Shown here: in pieces, positions 49,866-59,304 of the stretch
Numbering within the stretch: the stretch's first letter is position 1
Layout: every line of letters begins with the position of its first letter
Source of the DNA: JACVRW01 sp963739095
Lineage (GTDB): Bacteria; Actinomycetota; Thermoleophilia; Solirubrobacterales; Thermoleophilaceae
Reading direction: 5' to 3'
Length of the DNA: 64,000 nucleotides
NCBI GenBank assembly: GCA_963739095.1
Contig: CAVTZF010000005.1
Coordinates: forward strand, 49,509-113,508
Notes under the pieces: model-generated
Told to the model about the DNA's origin: nothing
The model's input: the letters and a program-made list of their open reading frames with translations, nothing else
Database searches by the model: none
Position numbers and translations under genes: made by a program

Positions 49866-50495
49866 ATGCCCCAGCGCGTGATCGTCGTCGACCACCCCGT
49901 CCTCGCCGACCGCCTCACGGTCCTGCGCGACCGCGACACCGGCCACGGCGAGTTCCGGCAGGCGCTCTTCGAGGCCTCGGCGATCCTCGCCGTCGAGGCG
50001 GCGCGCGAGCTGCCCGTGGTGGAGGTCGAGATCGACACGCCGCTCGAGCGCACGACCGGCAGCCGCCTGCCGAAGGAGATCGCCGTCGTCCCGGTCCTGC
50101 GCGCCGGCCTCGGCATGGTCGACGCCTTCCTGCGCCTGCTGCCAGACGCCCGCGTCGGCCACCTCGGCCTGTACCGCGACGAGGAGACGCACGAGCCGTT
50201 CGAGTACTACGAGCGCCTCCCGGCCCGGCTCGACGACGCCTACGTCTTCGTCGTGGACCCGATGCTCGCGACGGGCGGCAGCGCGGTGCACGCGCTCAAC
50301 CGGCTGAAGGCGCGCGGGGCCACGCGGCTCTCGCTCGTGTGCCTCGTGGTCGCGCCCGAGGGCCTGGCCGCGGTCGAGGAGAACCATCCCGAGGTACCCG
50401 TCTGGACGGCTGTCCTCGACCGCGAGCTGGACGAGAACGCCTACATCAGGCCCGGCCTCGGCGACGCGGGCGACCGCGTGTTCGGGACCACGTAG
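49866..50495 (+). CDS. upp: Uracil phosphoribosyltransferase
   Basis: 209 aa. Salvages uracil with PRPP to UMP. VVPVLRAGLGMVDAFLRLLP, YVFVVDPMLATGGSAVHALN (PRPP site) and the C-terminal GLGDAGDRVFGT signature are all present; EIDTPLERTTGSRLPKEIAV is the N-terminal block. ATG 49866 is chosen; another ATG lies 12 bases earlier. It is divergent from the deaminase operon and supplies the next step for uracil made by deoA. GTT-rich hairpin follows. Confidence 0.96.
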   Translation: MPQRVIVVDHPVLADRLTVLRDRDTGHGEFRQALFEASAILAVEAARELPVVEVEIDTPLERTTGSRLPKEIAVVPVLRAGLGMVDAFLRLLPDARVGHLGLYRDEETHEPFEYYERLPARLDDAYVFVVDPMLATGGSAVHALNRLKARGATRLSLVCLVVAPEGLAAVEENHPEVPVWTAVLDRELDENAYIRPGLGDAGDRVFGTT

Positions 50496-50521
50496 AGGGG
50501 TCAGCCCGAGGCGTGCCAAGT

Positions 50522-50576
50522 GGCGAACGTTGCTGACTTGTATGGCTCCTGGCCCAACAAGTCAGGAATGTTCGCC
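50522..50576. terminator. 20-bp imperfect inverted repeat between convergent upp and tilS
   Basis: 50522-50541 pairs with 50557-50576 at 18 of 20 positions, loop 15 bases. Both genes end within 30 bases of it (50495 and 50593), so it can act as a two-way terminator. No T-run is present. Its left arm begins with GGCGAACGTTGC, the same 12 bases as at 55131-55142 in the next convergent gap. Confidence 0.65.
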
Positions 50577-50592
50577 GTGGCCGCCCGCACGG

Positions 50593-51843
50593 TCAGCGAG
50601 CGCGCGCCGTGAGGCCGACGCTCGGCTCGCCCGGCCGGGCGGCGAAGCGCTCGTCGAGGGCCACTCCGGCCACCCACGCGACCTCGCCGCCGACCTCCAC
50701 AACCGGCAGCGTGCGCCGCAGCGCGCGCGGGATCTTGCGGTCCGTGAACAGGTCCTGGAGCGACTTGCTGCCGCCGACGCCGAGCGGGCGCATGCGGTCG
50801 CCGTCGCGCCAGGCACGCACGGTGGCAGAGTCGCCGATCGCGGCGGCCGACACGGCCACGTCGCCCTCCGCGCCGAGCGCGGCCTCGAGCTCCCAGCTCC
50901 CGAAACGCGCCCGGCCCGGCACCGGCAGCTCAACCGGCTCGGGCTGGTGCGGGTCGGCGGCGCTTGTGAAGCGCAGCGTCCCGTACTCGGCCAGCGCGCG
51001 CAGGCCCTCGCCGAGATCGAGCGAGCTGCTGCCGCGCGCATCGAGATCGAGCACCTCGTCGGGAACGGGGCGATCGCCGGCCAGCCGGCGCAGCACGAGC
51101 CGGCGCAGAGCGGGTGGCTGCTCGCGCAGCGCCGCGAGCGAGACCGCGGGGCCGCCGCCGAGCTCCTCGAGTGCCGCGTCAACGGCGCGATCGAGCAGCT
51201 CCGCCTCCTCGCGGAGCTGCGCAGCGGTTGTGGCGATCGTGCGCTCCGGCGCCGGCCCGATCTCGCGCAGCGCGCCCATCAGGTCGTGACGCACGCGGGC
51301 GCGTGCGAAGCGGCGATCCGCGTTCGAGGGGTCCTCGCGCCATTCGAGCCCGCGCGCCCGTAGGTAGTCACGAACCTCGTCGCGGGTGACGCCGAGCAAC
51401 GGCCGCACGAGCCGCCCGCGCCGCGCCGCCATGCCGTGGAGCGCGCGCGAGCCCGGCGACACCGCCAGCCGGTACAGGACCGTCTCGGCCTGGTCGCTGG
51501 CCGTGTGCGCGGCGGCGTAGTCGCCCTCCGCGAGCCGCTCGGCGAGCGCGTAGCGGGCGTCACGCGCCCGGTCCTGGAGGTTGCCGCTGTCGGGCAGCGA
51601 GACGGGCTCGGCGTGGAGCGGCACCCCGAGCCGCTCGCAGAGCTCGCGCACGAACGCCTCGTCCGCGTCCGCCCCGTCGCGCAGGCCGTAGTTGACGTGC
51701 AGCGCCGAGACGCTCGCCCCGAGCCGTACGGCGACGTCCAGCAGGCAGACGGAGTCGCCGCCGCCCGAGACCAGCACAAGCAGCGGCTCGTCCCGCCTCA
51801 CAAGGCCGCTCGCGCGCGCCGCCTCGAGCGGAGCCTCGCTCAC
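50593..51843 (-). CDS. tilS: tRNA(Ile)-lysidine synthase
   Basis: 416 aa. Changes C34 of the AUA-reading tRNA(Ile) to lysidine; essential. PP-loop ATP site LLVLVSGGGDSVCLLDVAVR, with SALHVNYGLRDGADADEAFV, and HTASDQAETVLYRLAVSPGS plus RGRLVRPLLGVTRDEVRDYL and DPSNADRRFARARVRHDLM are diagnostic. The C-terminal domain (GDRMRPLGVGGSKSLQDLFT, DRKIPRALRRTLPVVE) is complete. GTG 51843 overlaps the cyclase stop. In many Gram-positives tilS precedes hpt and ftsH; it is apart here. Confidence 0.95.
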   Translation of the reverse strand: MSEAPLEAARASGLVRRDEPLLVLVSGGGDSVCLLDVAVRLGASVSALHVNYGLRDGADADEAFVRELCERLGVPLHAEPVSLPDSGNLQDRARDARYALAERLAEGDYAAAHTASDQAETVLYRLAVSPGSRALHGMAARRGRLVRPLLGVTRDEVRDYLRARGLEWREDPSNADRRFARARVRHDLMGALREIGPAPERTIATTAAQLREEAELLDRAVDAALEELGGGPAVSLAALREQPPALRRLVLRRLAGDRPVPDEVLDLDARGSSSLDLGEGLRALAEYGTLRFTSAADPHQPEPVELPVPGRARFGSWELEAALGAEGDVAVSAAAIGDSATVRAWRDGDRMRPLGVGGSKSLQDLFTDRKIPRALRRTLPVVEVGGEVAWVAGVALDERFAARPGEPSVGLTARAR

Positions 51844-53036
51844 GACCCCTCGCGGAAGCTCGCGCGGCAGAGCCGGCGCGGCTCGTCGAAGCCCTTCAGC
51901 TTCACCTGACCGATGCCCTCGAAGCCGAGCTCGGAGGCGTCGCGCACCGCCTCAACAACCGAGTCGCTCACGAGCACCTCGCCGCCGCGGGCGCGCGCGA
52001 CGATGCGCGAGGCCAGGTTGACCTCGCGCCCGTAGTAGTCGCCGTCGCGATACAGGGCCGTGCCGAGGTGGATGCCGATCCGCGGCTCGGGGCGCTCCTC
52101 CCAGCTGCCCGCGAAGCCGACCGCCCAGTCGACGAGCGCGCGCACGTCGTGTCCTACGAGCATCACCTCGTCGCCGATCGTCTTGACGACGCGAGCGTCC
52201 TCGGGCAGCGTGCTCGACACGCCCTCGACGAAGCGCTCGACCGACGACAGCGCCTCCTCGTCGCCCTCCTCCTCGGTGAAGCGCGTGTAGCCGGCCAGGT
52301 CCGCGAAGGCGATCGCGACGCGCACCCGGCCGAGCGCCGACTCCTGCTCCTCCAGCTCCGCCTCCATGTGGCCGACCACGTCCTGCTCGACGAAGTGACC
52401 GAGATAGCGCTGGTGCATGTAGTCCATGAGCGGCGAGGCGAGCGGCAGCAGGTCGCGCGCCAGCCCCTCCATCTCCTCGGCCATCTGCAGCCCCGGCACG
52501 CCCTCGCGCATCAGCGGCTCGTGGACGTAGAGGTGGAAGAGGCGCACCTCGGCGTCGGCGATCTGCGCGAGGGCCTGCCCGTAGACGCGCAGCAGCTGCA
52601 GGAAGGCGACCAGCGGGAAGCCCGCCTCGAGCACCGATGCGACGTAGCGGAGCGCCTCGACATCGTCGTCGCCGAGCCGCGCCAGGCCCTCGGTCGGCAG
52701 CCCGAGGCTCATCCAGCAGCGCTCGATCAGCTCCTCGTCGAGCCCGGTCTCCCTGGAGGCCTCGCGCAGCGTCATCGTGTGCTCGGGCGGGCTGAAGATC
52801 TCCTCGACGTAGCCGTAGGCCAGCCGGCCCTGCCGACCCGCCTCGCGAATGTGCTCGAGCGTATGGCCGCGCTGGCGCAGCCGCGCGACGATCCGGGCGT
52901 GCGCGACCGCCGCCCGCGTCCATTCGCCGCCGCCGTCGACCTCCGGGATCAACCCGGACTGGGCCCAGCGCCGCAGCGTCGCGGGCGTGACGCCCACGCG
53001 CTCGGCTGCCTCCTTCAGGCTGAGTGCTTCATCCAC
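51840..53036 (-). CDS. MerR-type HTH protein fused to a class III adenylate/guanylate cyclase
   Basis: 398 aa. Residues 5-70 form a MerR-like winged helix (LSLKEAAERVGVTPATLRRW), then a helical linker (85-230) that may sense or dimerise, then a class III cyclase domain: metal Asp246 in AIAFADLAGYTRFTEEEGDE, the second Asp289 in VKTIGDEVMLVG, and Asn340/Arg344 in YYGREVNLASRIVARA. All key residues seem to be present, so the enzyme can be active. Nucleotide specificity is not clear. A TATTCT -10 is 11 bases before GTG 53036. tilS overlaps its stop. Confidence 0.85.
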   Translation of the reverse strand: MDEALSLKEAAERVGVTPATLRRWAQSGLIPEVDGGGEWTRAAVAHARIVARLRQRGHTLEHIREAGRQGRLAYGYVEEIFSPPEHTMTLREASRETGLDEELIERCWMSLGLPTEGLARLGDDDVEALRYVASVLEAGFPLVAFLQLLRVYGQALAQIADAEVRLFHLYVHEPLMREGVPGLQMAEEMEGLARDLLPLASPLMDYMHQRYLGHFVEQDVVGHMEAELEEQESALGRVRVAIAFADLAGYTRFTEEEGDEEALSSVERFVEGVSSTLPEDARVVKTIGDEVMLVGHDVRALVDWAVGFAGSWEERPEPRIGIHLGTALYRDGDYYGREVNLASRIVARARGGEVLVSDSVVEAVRDASELGFEGIGQVKLKGFDEPRRLCRASFREGS

Positions 53037-53091
53037 GGTCGCCCGAGAGAATAGGATCGATCCGGCTGGCCAAAGGAGGAGTGGAGGGACC

Positions 53092-55095
53092 TTGAATTAC
53101 TTCGTCACCGGCGCGACGGGCTTCATCGGACGGCATCTCCTGGCCGAGCTGCTGCAGCGCGAGGGGACGATCTACGTCCTCGTCCGCGACGGCTCGCGCG
53201 GCAAGCTCGACGCACTTCTGCAGCGGCTCGGCGCGCCGGAGGGCCGCGTTCACCCGGTCTCGGGCGACCTCGCCCGGCCCGGGCTCGGGGTCGATCTGTT
53301 CGACGAGCCGATCGACCACCTCTTCCACCTCGCCGCCGTATACGACGTCGAGGCCGACGAGGAGGCCTCCGAGCGCGCGAACGTCGAGGGCACCAAGCAC
53401 GTGATCGAGTTCGCCAACGCGCACCAGGTCGGGCGCTTCCATCACGTCAGCTCGATCGCGGTCGCCGGCGAGTACCACGGTGTCTTCCAGGAGGACATGT
53501 TCGACGAGGGGCAGCGCCTGCCCCACCACTACCACCGCACCAAGTACGAGTCCGAGCGGCTCGTGCGCGAGGACGTCGAGACGAAGAAGCTGATCTACCG
53601 GCCCGGGATCGTCGTCGGCAACTCCGAGACCGGCGAGATGGACAAGGTCGACGGGCCCTACTACTACTTCAAGGTCCTCCAGAAGCTGCGCCACGCGCTG
53701 CCCGAGTGGTTCCCGCTGGCCGGCCCGCAGGGCGGCGAGACGAACATCGTCCCGGTCGACTTCGTGGCCAAGGCGCTGGATCACATCGCCCACCTCCCGG
53801 ACGACGAGCTCCCCTCGGACACGTTCCACCTCGTCAACCCGGAGCCGATGAAGGTGGGCGAGGCGCTCAACGAGTTCGCGAAGGCGGCGCACGCGCCGCA
53901 GTTCGCGATGCGGATCGACCAGCACATGACGAACGCGATCCCGAAGCCGGTGCGCGCCGGGGTGATGGCGCTGCCCACGGTCAAGCGGATCCGCGAGCAG
54001 CTGCTGCACGACCTGGGCGTCCCGCCCGTCGCGATGGAGCTGAAGGACTTCAACTGCAAGTTCGACGCGCGCGACACCCAGCGCGCGCTCACCGGCACCG
54101 GCATCGCGGTGCCGCCGCTGTCGAACTACGCCCCGCGCATCTGGGACTACTGGGAGCGCAATCTCGACCCCGACCTGTTCCGCGACCGCTCGCTCTCGAG
54201 CGCGGTCCGCGGCAAGCGCGTGCTGATCACCGGCGCGTCCAGCGGCATCGGCCTGGAGACGGCGCTGAAGGTCGGCGAGGCGGGCGGCGAGGTGCTGCTC
54301 GTATCGCGCACGCGCGAGAAGCTGGAGGAGGTCGCGACGCAGATCGAGGAGGCGGGCGGGATCGCGCACGTGCACCCGGCCGACCTCTCAGACCTCGCCG
54401 ACATCGACCGGCTGGCCGCCGAGGTGCTCGAGACGCACGGCGGGGTCGACGTGCTCGTCAACAACGCGGGCCGCTCGATCCGGCGCTCGGTGGCGCGCTC
54501 CTACGACCGCTTCCACGACTACGAGCGCACCATGCAGCTCAACTACTTCGGCGCGCTCAAGCTGATCCTCGCGTTCCTGCCGGGCATGCGCGAGCGCAAG
54601 TCCGGCCACATCATCAACGTGAGCTCGATCGGCGTGCAGACCAACACGCCGCGCTTCTCGGCCTACGTCGCCTCGAAGGCGGCGCTCGACGCCTTCTCGC
54701 GCTGCGTCGCGCCCGAGTGCGTGGGCGACAACGTCAAGTTCACGACGGTCTACATGCCGCTCGTGCGCACGCCGATGATCGCGCCGACGGACATCTACAA
54801 GGCCTTCCCCACGCTCACGCCGGACGAGGCCGCGCAGATGCTGGCCGACGCGATGATCGACAAGCCGAAGCGACTCGCCTCGAGGCTCGGCACCTTCGGC
54901 GAGGTGCTCTACGCGGTGTCGCCCAAGAGCATCGACATCGTCCTCAACACGGCCTACAACCTGTTCCCGGACTCCACCGCCGCCAAGGTGACCAAGGACG
55001 GCAAGCCCGCCCCCGCGGACGAGAAGAAGGGGAGCGAGCAGATGTCGACCGAGGCCGTGGCGATGGCCTACCTACTGCGGGGCGTGCACTTCTAG
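53092..55095 (+). CDS. Two-domain short-chain dehydrogenase, fatty acyl-CoA reductase-like
   Basis: 667 aa with two Rossmann units. The N-terminal extended SDR (1-360) has YFVTGATGFIGRHLLAELLQ, HVSSIAVAGE and active-site HHYHRTKYESERLVREDV, the form of fatty acyl-CoA reductases. The C-terminal classical SDR (about 370-640) has VLITGASSGIGLETALKVGE, NNAG, INVSSIG and SAYVASKAALDAF. This two-part layout and length match mycobacterial AcrA1/FcrA, which reduce acyl-CoA through aldehyde to alcohol. TTG 53092 follows GGAGGGACC; an AGGAGGAG precedes that. Confidence 0.86.
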   Translation: MNYFVTGATGFIGRHLLAELLQREGTIYVLVRDGSRGKLDALLQRLGAPEGRVHPVSGDLARPGLGVDLFDEPIDHLFHLAAVYDVEADEEASERANVEGTKHVIEFANAHQVGRFHHVSSIAVAGEYHGVFQEDMFDEGQRLPHHYHRTKYESERLVREDVETKKLIYRPGIVVGNSETGEMDKVDGPYYYFKVLQKLRHALPEWFPLAGPQGGETNIVPVDFVAKALDHIAHLPDDELPSDTFHLVNPEPMKVGEALNEFAKAAHAPQFAMRIDQHMTNAIPKPVRAGVMALPTVKRIREQLLHDLGVPPVAMELKDFNCKFDARDTQRALTGTGIAVPPLSNYAPRIWDYWERNLDPDLFRDRSLSSAVRGKRVLITGASSGIGLETALKVGEAGGEVLLVSRTREKLEEVATQIEEAGGIAHVHPADLSDLADIDRLAAEVLETHGGVDVLVNNAGRSIRRSVARSYDRFHDYERTMQLNYFGALKLILAFLPGMRERKSGHIINVSSIGVQTNTPRFSAYVASKAALDAFSRCVAPECVGDNVKFTTVYMPLVRTPMIAPTDIYKAFPTLTPDEAAQMLADAMIDKPKRLASRLGTFGEVLYAVSPKSIDIVLNTAYNLFPDSTAAKVTKDGKPAPADEKKGSEQMSTEAVAMAYLLRGVHF

Positions 55096-55135
55096 CGGCA
55101 GCAGCAACAGGATGATGGCGGAAGGCTCCCGGCGA

Positions 55136-55185
55136 ACGTTGCCTTGCCGTCCTGACCACCTTATGGGTGGGTAATCCGGCAACGT
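55136..55185. terminator. Nested stem-loop between convergent genes
   Basis: ACGTTGCC (55136-55143) and GGCAACGT (55178-55185) are perfect arms. Inside, CCACC (55156-55160) pairs with GGTGG (55166-55170). It lies in the 115-base gap between two genes that end toward each other, so it is a probable two-way terminator. GGCGAACGTTGC at its 5' edge repeats the arm start at 50522. Confidence 0.55.
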
Positions 55186-55210
55186 AGGCATCCAGCGCGC
55201 CCGCACACTT

Positions 55211-56932
55211 CTAGCGCGGCGCGCGCACCGCGCTGAAGCCGGCCTTGCGCGCCCGCGACGAGTTGCCGACGGCGTCCTTCGCGGTGGCGAGTGCGCGGTA
55301 GCGGCCGGCGTGCAGCGCCCGCCCGCGGACCTTGCCGGAGAAACGCACGCTGTTCGGCCCACTCCTGCCCTGCTTGCGGAGCGTGGTCAGCACGCGCCAG
55401 CGCGTGCAGCGCTTCGCGCTCCGGCGGGCCTTGCCGGGAGCGACGCAGCGGCCGCCCTTGCGGCGCCCCGCGACGGCACGCTCGATCGCGATCCGGACGC
55501 GCGCCGACTCGGACAGCCGGAAGCGGAAGCGCACGCTCTTATGGCGGGCCGCCGCGCTCGCGCCTGCGGAGGTCGCAATCGTGCGCGACGACGCCCGGAA
55601 GCCGCCGATCACCGGGCGGATCGTGTCGACGACGAGCGCGCTGCTCGCCGCGGCCACCGCCTCGCCGCCGTGCGGGTCGAGCACGCGCACTCGCGGCGTC
55701 ATGGTGGTGCTCTGCTTGAAGCTGGTGGTTGCGCGGGGTGCGCTGCCCGTGGTGAGCTCGAAGCTGCCGTTGCCGTCGAGATCCCACGCATAGCGCAGGC
55801 CGAGGCCCTCGGGGTCCGCCGAGCCGGAGGCGTCGTAGGTCACGCGCTGGCCGGCACGGACGCGCTGCGGCGCGAAGCTGATCGTGGCCGACGGCGGGCG
55901 GTTCACGACCGTCGTCACGCCGAGCGGGTTGTTGAAGAGCGTGCCCTGGCGCATGATGCGCGCCGCGCCGGTGCCACGGTCGACGCTCACGAGGCCACCC
56001 TCCTGATCGTTGAGGGCGTAGTCCGCGACGAGCAGGTTGCCGTCGGGTAGCACGGCCACGCGCTGCGGCAACTCGAAGGCGTCGTTGGGGCTCGAGTTCG
56101 GCGTGACGGGGGTCTGGCTGCCGTTCGCGGGATTGATCGCCGCGACGCCTGCCTGCGCGCCCGTCTGGTTGACGACCAGGATGCCGCCGCTCGCCTCGAC
56201 GGCGGCGCCGAACACGCCACGCAGCAGGTTGCCGGGGTTGGGCACGTCGTTGAACGAGAGCAGCGACTGACCCCCCGCGGGCGTGACCCGCACGACCGAG
56301 CCGAAGTCCTGCGCGCAGTTGATCTGGGTGCTCCCGCCGACGACCAGATCGCCGAAGTCGGTGACGATCAGGTTGCCGCTCGGCTCGCGCGCGATCCCGA
56401 ACGGGTAACAGAGGTTGCCCCCGCGCGTCAGGACGCTCTGCGCGCCGGTCCCGGGGTCGATGCGGATCACGGCCGGGTCCTGGGCTGGGCCGACGCCGAC
56501 GTTCTCGACGACGAAGAGCGTCCCGTCCGGCGCGACCGCGATCCCGGCGGGGTCGACGAGCTCGCCGCCCTGCGAGACGAGCGACTGCGCGCCGGTCGCC
56601 GGGTCGACGCGGATGACGCGGCCGTCGGCTGCCGGATTCGGTCCCTGGGCGAAGGCGCCCATGTCCACGACATAGAGGCTGCCGGCCCCGGGGGCCACCG
56701 CGATGTCATACGGGTGCTCGAAGAGGGTGCCCTGGGCGCCGTTCCGCGAGACCTCCTCGAGGGCGCCCGTGACGGGGTTCGAGCGCAGCACCACGGCGGA
56801 CTGCTGGCCGCCGCGCGTGACCACCGAATTGACGACGTAGGCGACCCAGGGGTCATCGGCCGCGGCCGCGGCGCCGCCAGCCGGCACCAGCAGCGCGACG
56901 AGCACGAGGACCCCGATAATCAGGCGGCGCAT
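55211..56932 (-). CDS. Secreted NHL/beta-propeller protein with PKD domain
   Basis: 573 aa. A signal peptide (1-26, LIIGVLVLVALLVPAGGAAA) precedes repeated beta-propeller blades (about 30-345), each with the pattern GxIxVDPxTGAQ and P-x-G-[IV]-A, for example ELVDPAGIAVAPDGTLFVVE and NLCYPFGIAREPSGNLIVTD. Next comes a PKD-like domain (350-435, VTYDASGSADPEGLGLRYAW) and a basic Ig-like or Big domain to the end (GRYRALATAKDAVGNSSRAR). It should be outside the cell; a ligand is unknown. ATG 56932 directly follows a GGAGGGGG ribosome site. Confidence 0.85.
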   Translation of the reverse strand: MRRLIIGVLVLVALLVPAGGAAAAADDPWVAYVVNSVVTRGGQQSAVVLRSNPVTGALEEVSRNGAQGTLFEHPYDIAVAPGAGSLYVVDMGAFAQGPNPAADGRVIRVDPATGAQSLVSQGGELVDPAGIAVAPDGTLFVVENVGVGPAQDPAVIRIDPGTGAQSVLTRGGNLCYPFGIAREPSGNLIVTDFGDLVVGGSTQINCAQDFGSVVRVTPAGGQSLLSFNDVPNPGNLLRGVFGAAVEASGGILVVNQTGAQAGVAAINPANGSQTPVTPNSSPNDAFELPQRVAVLPDGNLLVADYALNDQEGGLVSVDRGTGAARIMRQGTLFNNPLGVTTVVNRPPSATISFAPQRVRAGQRVTYDASGSADPEGLGLRYAWDLDGNGSFELTTGSAPRATTSFKQSTTMTPRVRVLDPHGGEAVAAASSALVVDTIRPVIGGFRASSRTIATSAGASAAARHKSVRFRFRLSESARVRIAIERAVAGRRKGGRCVAPGKARRSAKRCTRWRVLTTLRKQGRSGPNSVRFSGKVRGRALHAGRYRALATAKDAVGNSSRARKAGFSAVRAPR

Positions 56933-56951
56933 CCCCCTCCAAGGTAGGGAA

Positions 56952-56964
56952 CCCCCGCTGGGGG
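56952..56964 (-). repeat. C5/G5 hairpin between plsC and the propeller gene
   Basis: CCCCC (56952-56956), loop GCT, GGGGG (56960-56964); in transcription direction CCCCC-AGC-GGGGG followed by TTCCC. It lies 28 bases after the plsC stop and 20 before the next start codon. Same design and orientation as the hairpin at 21416-21431. It may terminate or attenuate read-through into the secreted gene. Confidence 0.55.
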
Positions 56965-56991
56965 AGCAAACGCTGCATGCCACCCCCCGGC

Positions 56992-57914
<923 letters not shown>

Positions 57915-57918
<4 letters not shown>

Positions 57919-58883
57919 GCCGCGCGCGCTCCCTCGGCGCGCCGCGCCACCCAGTCCTCGACTGCCGCGACGGTCGAGAAGCGCGGCTGGAAGCCGACCT
58001 CGTCGACGAGCCGCTTGACGTCGACGCCGCGGCCGTAGCGCAACAACCGCCGGAAGTCGTCCGAGTAGGCGCCGGCGCCGAGCCGCCGAGCCGCGCCCGT
58101 CAACGGCCCGAACAGCGGCCCCGCGATCGGCAGGCTCAGGCGTCCGGCCAGCCTGATCATCCGGCTGAGCCCGATCGTGCCCGGCGCGGCCACGTTGACC
58201 GCGCCGCGCACCGGCCGCCTCACAGCCGCGATCAGCGCGTCGAGCGCGTCCTGCTCGTGGACGAGCTGGATGCGGGGGTCGAAGCCGAGGTACGTCGGGC
58301 AGGCCGGCTGCGAGAGATAGCGGCTGATCTGCGTGTCGAGGTCGGGGCCGATCGCGGGCTGGTAGCGGAGCATGGTGCAGCCGACCTGGTCGTGGCGGCG
58401 CGCGTAGGTCTCGAAGTAGTTCTCGATCTCGGCGACGTCGCGCTGGAAGCGGGTGCGCAGCGGGAACAGCCGGGTCAGCTCCTCGCTGAAGAACTGCGGC
58501 GCCTGCGGCTCGGCGCCGTAGATGCCGGCCGAGCCGCGCACGACGATCGTCCTCAGCGTGTGCGCTCTCTCACAGGCGGCCAGCAGCTGGAGGGTCCCAA
58601 TGACGTTGATGTCATGCATGGACCGCCCCGACATGCCCGCCGACGGCTGCCGGACGATCTGCTCGTGGACGAGCGTGTCGACCTCCAGCCGCGGCACCAC
58701 TCGGACGATCTCCGGGTCGCGGATGTCCGCCTCGATCCACTCGAGCCGTTCGACCCGGCGCTTCGGCGGGCGCGTGTCGAGCCCCGCCACGTACTCGGAC
58801 TCGGGGTCGGCTGCGAGGCGTTCTGCCAGCAGGGTGCCGAGGTGGCTCCCGACGCCGGTGATCAGGACCCGGCGGCCGGCCAC
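57915..58883 (-). CDS. NAD-dependent epimerase/dehydratase family (extended SDR) protein
   Basis: 322 aa. Rossmann motif RVLITGVGSHLGTLLAERLA, then WIEADIRDPEIVRVVPRLEV, and NVIGTLQLLAACERAHTL. The usual active-site Tyr-x3-Lys is not obvious: the segment IENYFETYARRHDQVGCTML lacks the Lys, so a catalytic role is doubtful. VRGSAGIYG has replaced the usual Ser. It may bind sugar nucleotide or act as a partner of the acyltransferase whose ATG overlaps its stop. GTG 58883 overlaps the previous TAG. Confidence 0.8.
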
Positions 58884-59260
58884 TAGGAGGAGCGCTTGGC
58901 GGGGGAGCGCTTGGCGGGAGCCTTGCGCTTGGCCGGGGCCTTGCGCTTGGCGGGGAGGCGCTCCTCGATCGCGTCGAGGCGCCGCGCGATCGCCCGCAGC
59001 TCCTTCCTCAGCTCGCGGATGTCGTCGAGGTTCGCCGGCCGGCGGCCCTCGATCGCCTCGCTCATCGAGCGCCGCCCCTTGGCGAGGCGCTCCTCGGCGC
59101 CGCGGCGCAGCTCGTCGACCGACTGGGCCATGTCGTCGAGCGCGCTCTGTGCGGCGTCGCGGCTGCGCCCGGCCGAGCCCAGGGTGGCGTCGACAGTCCG
59201 CTCGACCGCCTCGCGCAGGGAGTCGGGTAACTCCGTTGACCTGCTCGGACGCCGCGCCAT
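58883..59260 (-). CDS. Phasin/histone H1-like small protein with Lys-Ala-Pro tail
   Basis: 125 aa. The N-terminal 100 residues form one long amphipathic helical region with heptads (SAGRSRDAAQSALDDMAQSV, ELRKELRAIARRLDAIEERL). The C-terminal 23 residues are the repeat AKRKAP-AKRKAP-AKRSP-AKRSS, like histone H1 and like the PhaF/AlgP tails that bind DNA. A phasin role with nucleoid contact is possible, but no PHA genes are in view. The name is therefore by resemblance only. Confidence 0.7.
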   Translation of the reverse strand: MARRPSRSTELPDSLREAVERTVDATLGSAGRSRDAAQSALDDMAQSVDELRRGAEERLAKGRRSMSEAIEGRRPANLDDIRELRKELRAIARRLDAIEERLPAKRKAPAKRKAPAKRSPAKRSS

Positions 59261-59304
59261 CGATCCGAGACTACCCCCTTGCCTTCCCTATCCTGCGCCG
59301 CCCG

